Assembly: GCA_964367085.1 (NCBI GenBank)
Contig: CAYIWL010000001.1
Span: forward strand, 1-46,651
Source: JACPIN01 sp964367085
GTDB lineage: Archaea; Nanobdellota; Nanobdellia; SCGC-AAA011-G17; ARS1403
Reading direction: 5' to 3'
DNA: 46,651 bases
Position numbers and translations under genes: made by a program. The notes below the pieces were generated by a model. That model did no database searches. It was not told where the DNA came from and saw only the letters and a program-made list of their open reading frames with translations. Shown here in pieces: positions 24,346 to 31,069 of this stretch. Every line of letters begins with the position of its first letter. Within the stretch, counting starts at the first letter, position 1.

Positions 24346-24364
24346 AAGCCTCGTTAATGTTACA
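24346..24364 (-). repeat. Right 19-bp inverted repeat
   Basis: AAGCCTCGTTAATGTTACA, the exact complement of 21132-21150. It ends about 20 nt before the TATA box (24384-24391) of the next gene. Confidence 0.85.
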
Positions 24365-24414
24365 ATGCAGAAGAGTAGTTACATTTATATAGAAGTTTTG
24401 AAATATATTTCTGC

Positions 24415-24834
24415 ATGGTAGTTTGGAATGCGGTGATTGTTCTTGGCATTATTTTAGGATTATATGAGTTATTTGCAATTCATGGCGATTTGAATTTTAG
24501 AGGAAGCCATTGGTTAGGACATGGAATTCACTCTGTGCTGTTAATGATGGTTGCTTTGTTTGCTGTGTTTAATTGGCCATTATTTTTGGATGTTACTACA
24601 CTTGCTTCTAGAGGAATCCCCCTCCTTAGTGATATGTGGATTGGGAGGATTGTCATTGGATTGATATTGAACTTGAAGATGCATGCTGTTTCCAAAGCTG
24701 TGCATGGGCAGTTAGCAGCTAGAGGAATGGCTGAACACTGGACTCATACTTTGTTGATTTCAGCATTAGTTGTTGCCTCTCCTTTATATTGGCCCTTCAT
24801 CGAGCCTCTATTACCTGCATGGCTGCTGTTTTGA
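24415..24834 (+). CDS. Conserved four-helix membrane protein, unknown function
   Basis: 139 residues with four hydrophobic segments: AVIVLGIILGLYELFAI at the start, SVLLMMVALFAVFNWPLFL, WIGRIVIGLILNLKM and LLISALVVASPLYWPFI. His-containing loops (GHGIHSVLL, MHAVSKAVHGQ, EHWTHTLL) recur and could bind metal or heme, but this is speculative. A TTTATATAG box 24 nt before the ATG suggests a leaderless transcript. It is followed by PCNA with a 54-nt gap containing a separate TATA box. Confidence 0.6.
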   Translation: MVVWNAVIVLGIILGLYELFAIHGDLNFRGSHWLGHGIHSVLLMMVALFAVFNWPLFLDVTTLASRGIPLLSDMWIGRIVIGLILNLKMHAVSKAVHGQLAARGMAEHWTHTLLISALVVASPLYWPFIEPLLPAWLLF

Positions 24835-24888
24835 ATTATATTTTTAAAGATACTAAATTTTATAAATTAGCCTTTCAAACAGATATTT

Positions 24889-25632
24889 ATGAAACTCATA
24901 TTGGCCGAACCTAGACTGCTAAAAGAAACAGTTAGTATACTTGCTGACTTAGTGAATGATGTTCAGTTCAAAATTGGGAAAGATAAACTAGAGATAATTG
25001 CTACTGATCCTGCCAATGTTGTTCTTGTCACTTTCAAATTATTGAGCAGCGCTTTTGTCGAATATACTGTTGAAGACAAAGAGGTTATCTGTGTTAATTT
25101 AGATAATTTAAACCAAATTTTAAGAAGATTAAAAGGAAATGATACTTTAACATTAGAGCTTGATAAGAAAAGAAATAAATTAAAGATTGAGATGCAAGGG
25201 GATTCACAGAGATTATTCCATTTGAGTTTGATTGACATTGAGGAGAAAGAGCAACAGGTTCCTGAATTGGAATTTAAATCGAAAGTTGTGATGAACTCTA
25301 AAATGTTAGAGGATGCTATTGAAGATGTTGGGATTGTTGCTGAGAGTGTTGCGCTTGGAATGAGCAAGGATAGAATAACTATAAGGGGTGATGGAAATTT
25401 AAGCAATGCCCATATTGAATTTTTGAAAAGCGAAGAAACTGAGATTAGCACAGAGGATAGTGTTAGCGCTAAATACAGCATTGAGTATCTGAAAAAACTA
25501 ATTAAAGGCGGGAAGCTAAGTGATAAAGTAGTGATGAAATGGAGTACTGATTATCCGCTCAAGCTGGAATACAATTTGATGGATAAATTAGCCTTGAGCT
25601 TTATCTTAGCTCCGAGAATTTCTGAAGACTAA
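24889..25632 (+). CDS. pcn: DNA polymerase sliding clamp PCNA
   Basis: 247 residues, normal for PCNA. The two repeated clamp domains are visible: LLKETVSILADLVNDVQFKI, the interdomain loop (IDIEEKEQQVPELEFKSKVV) that PIP-box proteins bind, and the ending LKLEYNLMDKLALSFILAPR. The clamp tethers DNA polymerase, ligase and nucleases to DNA. The TATA-like TTTTATAAATTAG near 24855-24865 lies about 25-30 nt before the ATG. Confidence 0.95.
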   Translation: MKLILAEPRLLKETVSILADLVNDVQFKIGKDKLEIIATDPANVVLVTFKLLSSAFVEYTVEDKEVICVNLDNLNQILRRLKGNDTLTLELDKKRNKLKIEMQGDSQRLFHLSLIDIEEKEQQVPELEFKSKVVMNSKMLEDAIEDVGIVAESVALGMSKDRITIRGDGNLSNAHIEFLKSEETEISTEDSVSAKYSIEYLKKLIKGGKLSDKVVMKWSTDYPLKLEYNLMDKLALSFILAPRISED

Positions 25633-25650
25633 TGATTTTTGAAGAATAAA

Positions 25651-26109
25651 ATGGACGAAATCGAAAAAGCGATAAGAAAAATAATGAATGGAGTTTTTGT
25701 AATAACTTTTAATCTAGATGGGAAAGACTATGGGATCACTACGGCATGGGTTAACCGAGCTAGCTTTAAACCAAATATGCTGATGATTAGCGTCGGGAAA
25801 AACAGGAAAGGCTATGAAGAATTGCTTGAAACAGAAGTTTTTTGCATTAATATTTTGGGAGATGCACATCTTGAAATTGCCAGACATTTTGGAGTCACCA
25901 ATGGGAAAAACTTGAATAATTTTAGTGACATTGAGCTTAAGGAGATGGAGAACGGAAGTCCGGTTTTGGAAAATTGCGTTGCTGCTGTCGAATGCAAATT
26001 AGTTAAAAAAGTTGATGCTGGAGACCATGTTATTTTGTTTGGTGAGGTATTGAACGGAGTGGATTTGGAAGGAGAGGCGATGGCGTTTAGGAGAGAGGAC
26101 TTTTCTTGA
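25651..26109 (+). CDS. Flavin reductase-like FMN-binding protein
   Basis: 152 residues from ATG 25651 (an in-frame TTG at 25639 adds four). The split-barrel FMN-binding family pattern is IMNGVFVITFNLDGKDYGIT, AWVNRASFKPNMLMISVGKN and VFCINILGDAHLEIARHFG, ending in HVILFGEVLNGVDLEG. Such proteins reduce flavin or bind FMN for partner oxidoreductases. It sits 18 nt after PCNA with no clear link to it. Confidence 0.85.
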   Translation: MDEIEKAIRKIMNGVFVITFNLDGKDYGITTAWVNRASFKPNMLMISVGKNRKGYEELLETEVFCINILGDAHLEIARHFGVTNGKNLNNFSDIELKEMENGSPVLENCVAAVECKLVKKVDAGDHVILFGEVLNGVDLEGEAMAFRREDFS

Positions 26110-26157
26110 AGGTTTTCACAGATATTTTTAAATAGTTCATCTTATTTTAATTTGTTT

Positions 26158-26754
26158 ATGAATTTGAAAAAGAAGATTAGGAAATCTGCTTTGGTTGCTG
26201 CGATGGCCGCTGCCCTTATTGCCGGAACACCTCATCCATCTTTTTCTGAGCTGAGCAAAAGCGATCGGATTAAGGTCACTGAGATAGAGAGAAGAGACCC
26301 AGAGAAATACAAATACCTTGTAGAGAAATCCAAAAGCATTGAATCCATGTTTGAAGCAGTTGAAGGCAGTCTTAAAAAACTGGAAAAGAAAAAAAGCAAA
26401 TCTGTTTTAAATAGTTATAATGCATTTGTTTCTCTATTTGATGACTTGAAAGTCCTTGATAAAACTGTTTACTTTTCTATGAGGGAATTAAGGTTTAAAA
26501 CCGGGCTTAGACTGGAAGATTCAGAAGATAAACTGGAAGAGCTTTATGGTAGTGTTTTTGATCTTATGATTGAGTATGGAGGATTCTGCCATAAGGAATG
26601 GGAAAAGAAAACAAATTTAACTGAGTCTGAAAGAAATATGGCACATAAACTAATAGATCTTCTTGAGGAATACAAAGAAAAAAGAAGTGCCAAGAATCTT
26701 GCTAAACATTTGAAAGCCCTATTGGCTGAGAATGTTAGTAGAAGATTTCCTTGA
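26158..26754 (+). CDS. Secreted helical protein, unknown function
   Basis: 198 residues from ATG 26158, placed 25 nt after a TTTTTAAAT box (26125-26133); an upstream TTG at 26152 is less likely. The N-terminus is a basic stretch plus ALVAAMAAALIAGTPHPSFS, a good secretory signal with probable cleavage after the Ser/Glu region. The mature part is rich in Lys, Glu and long helices (SLKKLEKKKSKSVLNSYNAF), consistent with a coiled-coil surface protein. No family was recognised. Confidence 0.65.
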   Translation: MNLKKKIRKSALVAAMAAALIAGTPHPSFSELSKSDRIKVTEIERRDPEKYKYLVEKSKSIESMFEAVEGSLKKLEKKKSKSVLNSYNAFVSLFDDLKVLDKTVYFSMRELRFKTGLRLEDSEDKLEELYGSVFDLMIEYGGFCHKEWEKKTNLTESERNMAHKLIDLLEEYKEKRSAKNLAKHLKALLAENVSRRFP

Positions 26755-26764
26755 TCTCGGAAGT

Positions 26765-26795
26765 TTTATAAATTAAATACATGTACGTGTATGTA
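26765..26795 (+). promoter_or_regulatory. VapBC promoter with imperfect 18-bp palindrome
   Basis: TTTATAAAT (26764-26773) is followed by TACATGTACGTGTATGTA at 26778-26795, in which 14 of 18 bases fit the palindrome. It overlaps the vapB start codon. This is a typical site for antitoxin autorepression. Confidence 0.5.
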
Positions 26796-27019
26796 TGGCA
26801 ACTAAAACTATATCCATTACTGAAGAGGCTTATGACCGGCTGAATTTTAAAAAAGCAAAGAATGAAAGCTTTAGTGAAGTTATTAACAGGCTTACGAATA
26901 AAGTAAACATATTGGATTTTGCTGGAATTTTAAGCAAAGAAGAGTGGAAAAAACTAGAAGAAAATGTAAAAAAATCCAGATTATTGAGCCGGAAGAGATT
27001 ATCGAGGATTACATTATGA
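26795..27019 (+). CDS. VapB-type antitoxin
   Basis: 74 residues. The N-terminus (KTISITEEAYDRLNFKKAKN) and ESFSEVINRL form the ribbon-helix-helix or DUF217-type pattern common to archaeal VapB, followed by a basic C-terminal helix that contacts the toxin. The toxin ATG overlaps its stop (ATGA). Confidence 0.8.
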   Translation: MATKTISITEEAYDRLNFKKAKNESFSEVINRLTNKVNILDFAGILSKEEWKKLEENVKKSRLLSRKRLSRITL

Positions 27020-27405
27020 TATTGGATACCACGGCGATTATTGATTTAATTAGAGGAGACAAAAATATCGAAGAGAAAATTAAATACTTAAATGAAGACA
27101 ATGTTGCTTTCTTATTTACTTCTATCTCAGTTTTTGAAATCTGGCAGGGTGCTGAAGATATTAATAATGAGAAAAAACTGGAAAAAATTCACTTTTTTCT
27201 GAATTCTTTTGGCTCTTTTGGCTTTGATATTCCCTCTGCAGAAGAGGCAGGGTCTATTCATGCAAAACTAAAACTTGAAGGAGAAATTATTGATCCAGAA
27301 GACAGCATGATTGCGGGCATTGCCAAAACTAATAATGAAACTGTTTTGACCAAAAATATAAAGCACTTTTCCAGAATCCCTGGATTGAAAGTTGAATCTT
27401 ATTGA
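27016..27405 (+). CDS. vapC: VapC PIN-domain toxin
   Basis: 129 residues from ATG 27016. The acidic PIN residues are visible: D4 in MILDTTAIIDLIRGD, E in FTSISVFEIWQGAE and D in IDPEDSMIAGIAKTN, and the end has a LTKNIKHFSRIPGL strand-helix. An intact site-specific RNase toxin is expected. A longer start at 26944 would overlap most of the antitoxin and is rejected. The next gene is convergent, 3 nt away. Confidence 0.85.
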   Translation: MILDTTAIIDLIRGDKNIEEKIKYLNEDNVAFLFTSISVFEIWQGAEDINNEKKLEKIHFFLNSFGSFGFDIPSAEEAGSIHAKLKLEGEIIDPEDSMIAGIAKTNNETVLTKNIKHFSRIPGLKVESY

Positions 27406-27408
27406 GTT

Positions 27409-27969
27409 TTAAATTAAAACTTTTTTTGTTTTTATGTTTTTAGTTATTTTTTTTATTTCTTCTAAGAATATATTTTCATATTCTGGTTGAATTTCTATTA
27501 ATCCAGGATTAAGCAAACCCCCTCCATATTTTTTAATCAATCCATACTTTCCTTTTTTCCCTTTTAAAGTGTAATGAAGTTTTACTTTTTCTTTTTTCTC
27601 TAGGTTTTTTAATTCATAAGATATTTGAATTTTTGGAGTTAACCCGAAAATCTTGGAAAAATAATCTTTTGTGATTAAACTTTTCCCGTAAAATAAAATA
27701 TTTTCTCTTGTAAAGTTTCCTTCATGAAAGAACGAATAAAGGTCAAAAGCATTTATATGAATAGGAAGTTCTGATTCTTTTTTTAGCTGGTTTTTAATTT
27801 CCTGAGATTGATTTAATTGTTTCTTTAATGGGATTTTCTGGAATATTACGGCTATGTCTACATCATTTGGAGTCGTTCCTTCTATCATGGAAGATCCAAA
27901 CTGGACCATATCCAGCACGTCTTTGTTATAATCTAATTTTAGTTTTTTCTGCCATAGTTTGTACGTCAT
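27409..27969 (-). CDS. Nucleotidyltransferase-fold protein (MNT-like)
   Basis: 186 residues. The NTase core has VQFGSSMIEGTTPNDVDIAV: the GS helix and the D-x-D metal site (DVDIAV). This is the minimal MNT/KNTase fold. The rest has FYGKSLITKDYFSKIFG and a C-terminal basic domain (LKGKKGKYGLIKKYGGGLLN) that may bind nucleic acid. MNT toxins usually pair with HEPN proteins, but none is encoded next to it, so it could be an RNA-modifying or antitoxin-like orphan. It is convergent with vapC. Confidence 0.7.
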   Translation of the reverse strand: MTYKLWQKKLKLDYNKDVLDMVQFGSSMIEGTTPNDVDIAVIFQKIPLKKQLNQSQEIKNQLKKESELPIHINAFDLYSFFHEGNFTRENILFYGKSLITKDYFSKIFGLTPKIQISYELKNLEKKEKVKLHYTLKGKKGKYGLIKKYGGGLLNPGLIEIQPEYENIFLEEIKKITKNIKTKKVLI

Positions 27970-28055
27970 ACTTGGTAAGAAAACTTTTTGTTGTTTATTA
28001 ATTTTTCTTATCAGGTAAGAAGAGTAAATTTAAATAGAACTTTATCTTCCTAAAA

Positions 28056-28137
28056 TAAGTTAGCTAAATTAAATTAATAAGCTTAATAAGCTTAATAAGC
28101 TAGATAAGCTTAGTAAGCTAACTTAGGTAAGTTATTA
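28056..28137 (+). repeat. 9-bp tandem repeats inside a 10-bp inverted repeat
   Basis: Five 9-bp units occupy 28075-28119: three TAATAAGCT, then AGATAAGCT and TAGTAAGCT. An inverted pair, TAAGTTAGCT at 28056-28065 and AGCTAACTTA at 28116-28125, encloses most of them. A TTTAAATA box near 28030 puts the block in the 5' UTR of the RHH gene, and AGGT (28126-28129) lies before its ATG. The block could be an operator (iterons), an RNA hairpin, or a replication-related repeat. Confidence 0.8.
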
Positions 28138-28275
28138 ATGACGAGAGTAAACATAGAAATTGTGGATGAGCTGCACAAGAAGGCTAAGCTAGCTGCTGTT
28201 CTGGAAAATAAAACCTTGATAGAATTCATTAATGAAGCTGTTAAGGAAAAGGTTGAAAGAGGGAAGAAGAAATGA
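28138..28275 (+). CDS. Tiny ribbon-helix-helix-like protein
   Basis: 45 residues: a short strand (RVNIEIVDELH), then KKAKLAAVLENKTLIEFINE and a basic C-terminal helix. The pattern is that of Arc/CopG RHH proteins, which act as dimers on repeated DNA. Its stop overlaps the ATG of the pilin-like gene at 28272. The five 9-bp repeats directly upstream are a candidate target. A similarly placed 41-residue gene precedes the other large pilin-like gene at 43852. Role: likely autoregulator of the surface operon. Confidence 0.65.
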   Translation: MTRVNIEIVDELHKKAKLAAVLENKTLIEFINEAVKEKVERGKKK

Positions 28276-29072
28276 TTGAACCATTTAGAAAAGCGTTCGC
28301 GGAAAGAGGGATTGGGAAAAGAGGAGTGAGCATGATTTTTGTCATTGCTGGGATTGCTGTTGTTGTAATCGCTGCTTTAGTTGTATTCTTTACAAGCGAA
28401 GATGTGCAAGTTGGAAGGAGGATAAGCAGTACACAGGTTGAGAGCGTAAGAGAATATGTTGGAGGATGTATTAACGAACAATTAATAGAAAAGTTAAATG
28501 AGAGAAGGATGTATGGCGGGAGAAGCAGTCTTGACTTTAGGCCTTCTAACAATCGGAATCATCCATTTTATAATTATAATGTTTTGAATAAGCCTACGGA
28601 TAATCTTCTAGATATTAACATTATAGGACGAGAAATTGCTAGTGACATTGAGGATTATATTAAAAACGATGGTTGTTCTTTAGATATTTTTAAAGATAAT
28701 TTCGAGATTGAGGAGCGAAAAGATTTTGTTCATGCTGAAGTTGATATATCTGATGATTTTGTTGTTTTAGGTGTTAATTACCCTGTCATTGTTAAGAAAG
28801 GTGGATCTGAAATAAAATTTGAGGCTTATGACATTACGTTGGAAGATAATTTTGGAGGGGTTTATGGTCTTGTGAGAGGCATTTTAAATGGATTTGCTGG
28901 AGGCAGTACCGATGATATATCTGATTATTGCTTTAATTATCGCGATTTGTTCTGTTTTTCAGATCCTAGAAATGATTTTACTTTGATTAAGATAGTGAAT
29001 ATAAAAGATCTCCCCTCTCCTGGGAATGTAGTTGATCCTGGATTGGAGTTTTCGTTTGTTGTTTCAAGATGA
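28272..29072 (+). CDS. Type IV pilin-like protein with KRG class III signal (module 1)
   Basis: 266 residues. After a 16-residue basic leader, ERGIGKRG, comes the hydrophobic helix VSMIFVIAGIAVVVIAALVV, which fits a prepilin signal cleaved after the Gly of KRG. The mature domain is mixed alpha-beta with Cys pairs (GGCIN, GCSLD, YCFNYRDLFCF). It is related to the N-terminus of the 661-residue protein at 43852, which has the same RGIGKRG and a V-x-Y-x-x-x-CI pattern. ATGA overlaps join it to both neighbours. It is probably a subunit of a surface filament. Confidence 0.7.
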   Translation: MIEPFRKAFAERGIGKRGVSMIFVIAGIAVVVIAALVVFFTSEDVQVGRRISSTQVESVREYVGGCINEQLIEKLNERRMYGGRSSLDFRPSNNRNHPFYNYNVLNKPTDNLLDINIIGREIASDIEDYIKNDGCSLDIFKDNFEIEERKDFVHAEVDISDDFVVLGVNYPVIVKKGGSEIKFEAYDITLEDNFGGVYGLVRGILNGFAGGSTDDISDYCFNYRDLFCFSDPRNDFTLIKIVNIKDLPSPGNVVDPGLEFSFVVSR

Positions 29073-31063
29073 AAAAATTAATAATGTTCGGACTCTTTGT
29101 AGTTTTGGTTAGTTTGTTCAGCCCTTTTGTTAGTTCTCAATCTACTGGTTTTTGCTGCTTAGAAAAAAGTGGCTATTGCAGTCCAAATAAAGCAGAAAAT
29201 GATTGTAAAGACTCTGGCGGAATAATCCAGGGAGTTGGTGCTTGTTATGATGCGAATGGCATCTCTCCTTATAACTCATGCAGTTTAAGTGCATGTACAT
29301 TTTTTAATGGAAAGTGTAGTATCCAGTCTGTTGCCCGTTGTGAATCCGTATTAAAAGGGACTGTTAACACCGAACTCACTGCTGAGCAATGTAGCGAGAT
29401 GAATATTCCTGTTAACGTTGGAGGATGTTGTATTTCTTCAGATGAAAGTTGTGGCATTTCTTCAAGGAATCAATGTGATGGGAATTTTTTTGAAAAGAAC
29501 TGCAACCAAGTTTCGGAATGTCAAGAGAAAGGTGGGGAAGTGAGAGAAGGATGTAGTGAAGATGGTAGAAAAGTGATTAAGACGAACCAGTTTGGCATTC
29601 GAGAAATTGAAGAGCTTCCTGAAGATGAAGCATGTGTGATTGAGGATGGTAAAATCAAAAGAAAATCAACTTCTTGTAAAGTCGGAGAAAAAACTAAAGT
29701 CATTACATTTAATCTAGACTCTGGGCAGTCGTTGTTTAAGGAAGAGCCTATTATAGAGAAAATGCTTGGTGCTTTTAAAGGAGAAGGAGTAAATGAAAGA
29801 AAGAATGGAGAGAGTTGGTGCATTGTCTATGGAAGTAGTGATGGGGTTAATTGGGACTTGTATCCTAAATCTGCTTTGGAAGAGGATGACGATTTAAGAA
29901 TAAAATATTCTGCTGGACAAAGACATTATATTTATACTTGCAAAAATGGAGATGTAACTCCTGAGCCAGGAGACTTGTTTAGAGGTAATGGGGGGGTTTG
30001 TTTTCAGAATGATGAGATAAGATATTATTTAATTGGAACCCCCGATGAATGGGCTGCCACTTGTGATTATAAAGAATTTGGATATGGGTATGGCAGTGAT
30101 AATGATAAAAAATCTATGGAAGAAAAGATTAGATATTCTACTGCGGTAGTTTCAGGACATAGAGTTAGACAAAAGAAAGAGGTTAATTCTGGAATTATCA
30201 ATTATCAGAATGGTTTTAGCCAGGCTAAATTAGTTGATAATTATGAATTCACTAATGGATGTAAGAAGGAAGATAAAAAACCAAGATATCCTGTTGGTAA
30301 CCAATTTTATGATGTAGCAGTTACTCCTGTTAATGCTCCTACAGTAAAATGTGGGCAGTGTGGAGAGGGATTTTGGAATAGATGCGGAAGTAAGGAATGT
30401 TATAAGCTTGGAGATTGCAGTTATGGAGGAAGAGAACTTTGGAGAGGGGTTTTTGGAGGGATTATTCCAGACTGTGTTAAAGGAGCAATTATTGCTGAAG
30501 TTGCTTACTTAACTGCTGGCAGTGCGGGATTGCATGATTTCGGCGGATGGGGAAGTGTTCTTGAGGGTGGGGGGGCTGGTGCTGGGTCTGGTGCTGGTTT
30601 ACCTACTGTCCCTACAGGACCTCCAGCAGTATCTCCCTCAACAACTCCTTTCGTTCCGTTGGAAGAAAGTGGATCTGTTGCTGGGAATGTTGCTCAAAGT
30701 GCTGCACAGAAAGCTAGTGAACAGGCTGCGTATATCGTTGTTAAAGAAGGAGGACAGTCTACTGCACAAAAAGTCACGAATTATCTTATTGTTGCAGGTA
30801 CTGCCAATAACCTTGTAAGGGCAACTTTTGATAATGACAGAAATATTAGAGATGCTCCTTCTGTTGATGCTAATGTTGTTGGCAATATAAATGGCGGAGT
30901 GGGTGTTGACATTACGGAAACTACGTCGGATAATAATGGAAATATTTGGGGCAAAACGGCTGATGGGAGATTTGTTATGCTAAACTCCCCTGATGGTACA
31001 AATCCTGCTAGACTAACACGTGTGCAGAATACTTTGTCTCCGGAGGATATAGAGACGGAATAG
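29069..31063 (+). CDS. Large Cys-rich secreted protein with SH3b-like C-terminus
   Basis: 664 residues. A signal peptide (LIMFGLFVVLVSLFSPFVSS) precedes an N-terminal region packed with Cys (CCLEKSGYC, NSCSLSACTFFNGKCS, GGCCISSDESC), which implies disulfide knots. A central part contains CGQCGEGFWNRCGSKEC. A Gly/Ala/Pro-rich linker (GGAGAGSGAGLPTVPT) and then NIRDAPSVDANVVGNINGGV followed by WGKTADGRFVMLN forms an SH3b-type fold at about 585-645. SH3b domains bind peptides or cell walls. It is coupled by 4 nt to the pilin-like gene and followed 6 nt later by the giant protein, so all three probably act together on the surface. Confidence 0.75.
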   Translation: MKKLIMFGLFVVLVSLFSPFVSSQSTGFCCLEKSGYCSPNKAENDCKDSGGIIQGVGACYDANGISPYNSCSLSACTFFNGKCSIQSVARCESVLKGTVNTELTAEQCSEMNIPVNVGGCCISSDESCGISSRNQCDGNFFEKNCNQVSECQEKGGEVREGCSEDGRKVIKTNQFGIREIEELPEDEACVIEDGKIKRKSTSCKVGEKTKVITFNLDSGQSLFKEEPIIEKMLGAFKGEGVNERKNGESWCIVYGSSDGVNWDLYPKSALEEDDDLRIKYSAGQRHYIYTCKNGDVTPEPGDLFRGNGGVCFQNDEIRYYLIGTPDEWAATCDYKEFGYGYGSDNDKKSMEEKIRYSTAVVSGHRVRQKKEVNSGIINYQNGFSQAKLVDNYEFTNGCKKEDKKPRYPVGNQFYDVAVTPVNAPTVKCGQCGEGFWNRCGSKECYKLGDCSYGGRELWRGVFGGIIPDCVKGAIIAEVAYLTAGSAGLHDFGGWGSVLEGGGAGAGSGAGLPTVPTGPPAVSPSTTPFVPLEESGSVAGNVAQSAAQKASEQAAYIVVKEGGQSTAQKVTNYLIVAGTANNLVRATFDNDRNIRDAPSVDANVVGNINGGVGVDITETTSDNNGNIWGKTADGRFVMLNSPDGTNPARLTRVQNTLSPEDIETE

Positions 31064-31069
31064 GAAAAT

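Larger units (their letters stand above)
21132..24364 (+). mobile_element. Putative 3.2-kb element bounded by 19-bp inverted repeats
   Basis: Perfect 19-bp inverted repeats lie at both ends: TGTAACATTAACGAGGCTT at 21132-21150 and its exact complement at 24346-24364. They enclose an AbrB-like gene, an ATPase, a zinc-ribbon DDE transposase and a small membrane protein. The block separates TFS from the PCNA neighbourhood and abuts a broken gene on the left. No target-site duplication is obvious next to the repeats, so the ends could also arise from a rearrangement; the transposase alone may be a smaller element inside. Confidence 0.5.

Noticed and set aside
21132..24364. Target-site duplication next to the 19-bp repeats
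   Set aside because: Bases left of 21132 (GGATTC) and right of 24364 (ATGCAG) do not match, so no duplication is claimed.
24963..25481. Long minus-strand frame inside the PCNA gene
   Set aside because: PCNA is certain on the plus strand; the antisense frame is Ser/Leu/Thr-rich, as expected for an antisense reading of an AT-rich gene.
26944..27015. Longer start of VapC
   Set aside because: The ATGA at 27016 and a standard PIN N-terminus fit better.
28075..28119. Possible CRISPR array
   Set aside because: Units are 9 bp with no spacers of equal length and no Cas gene nearby.
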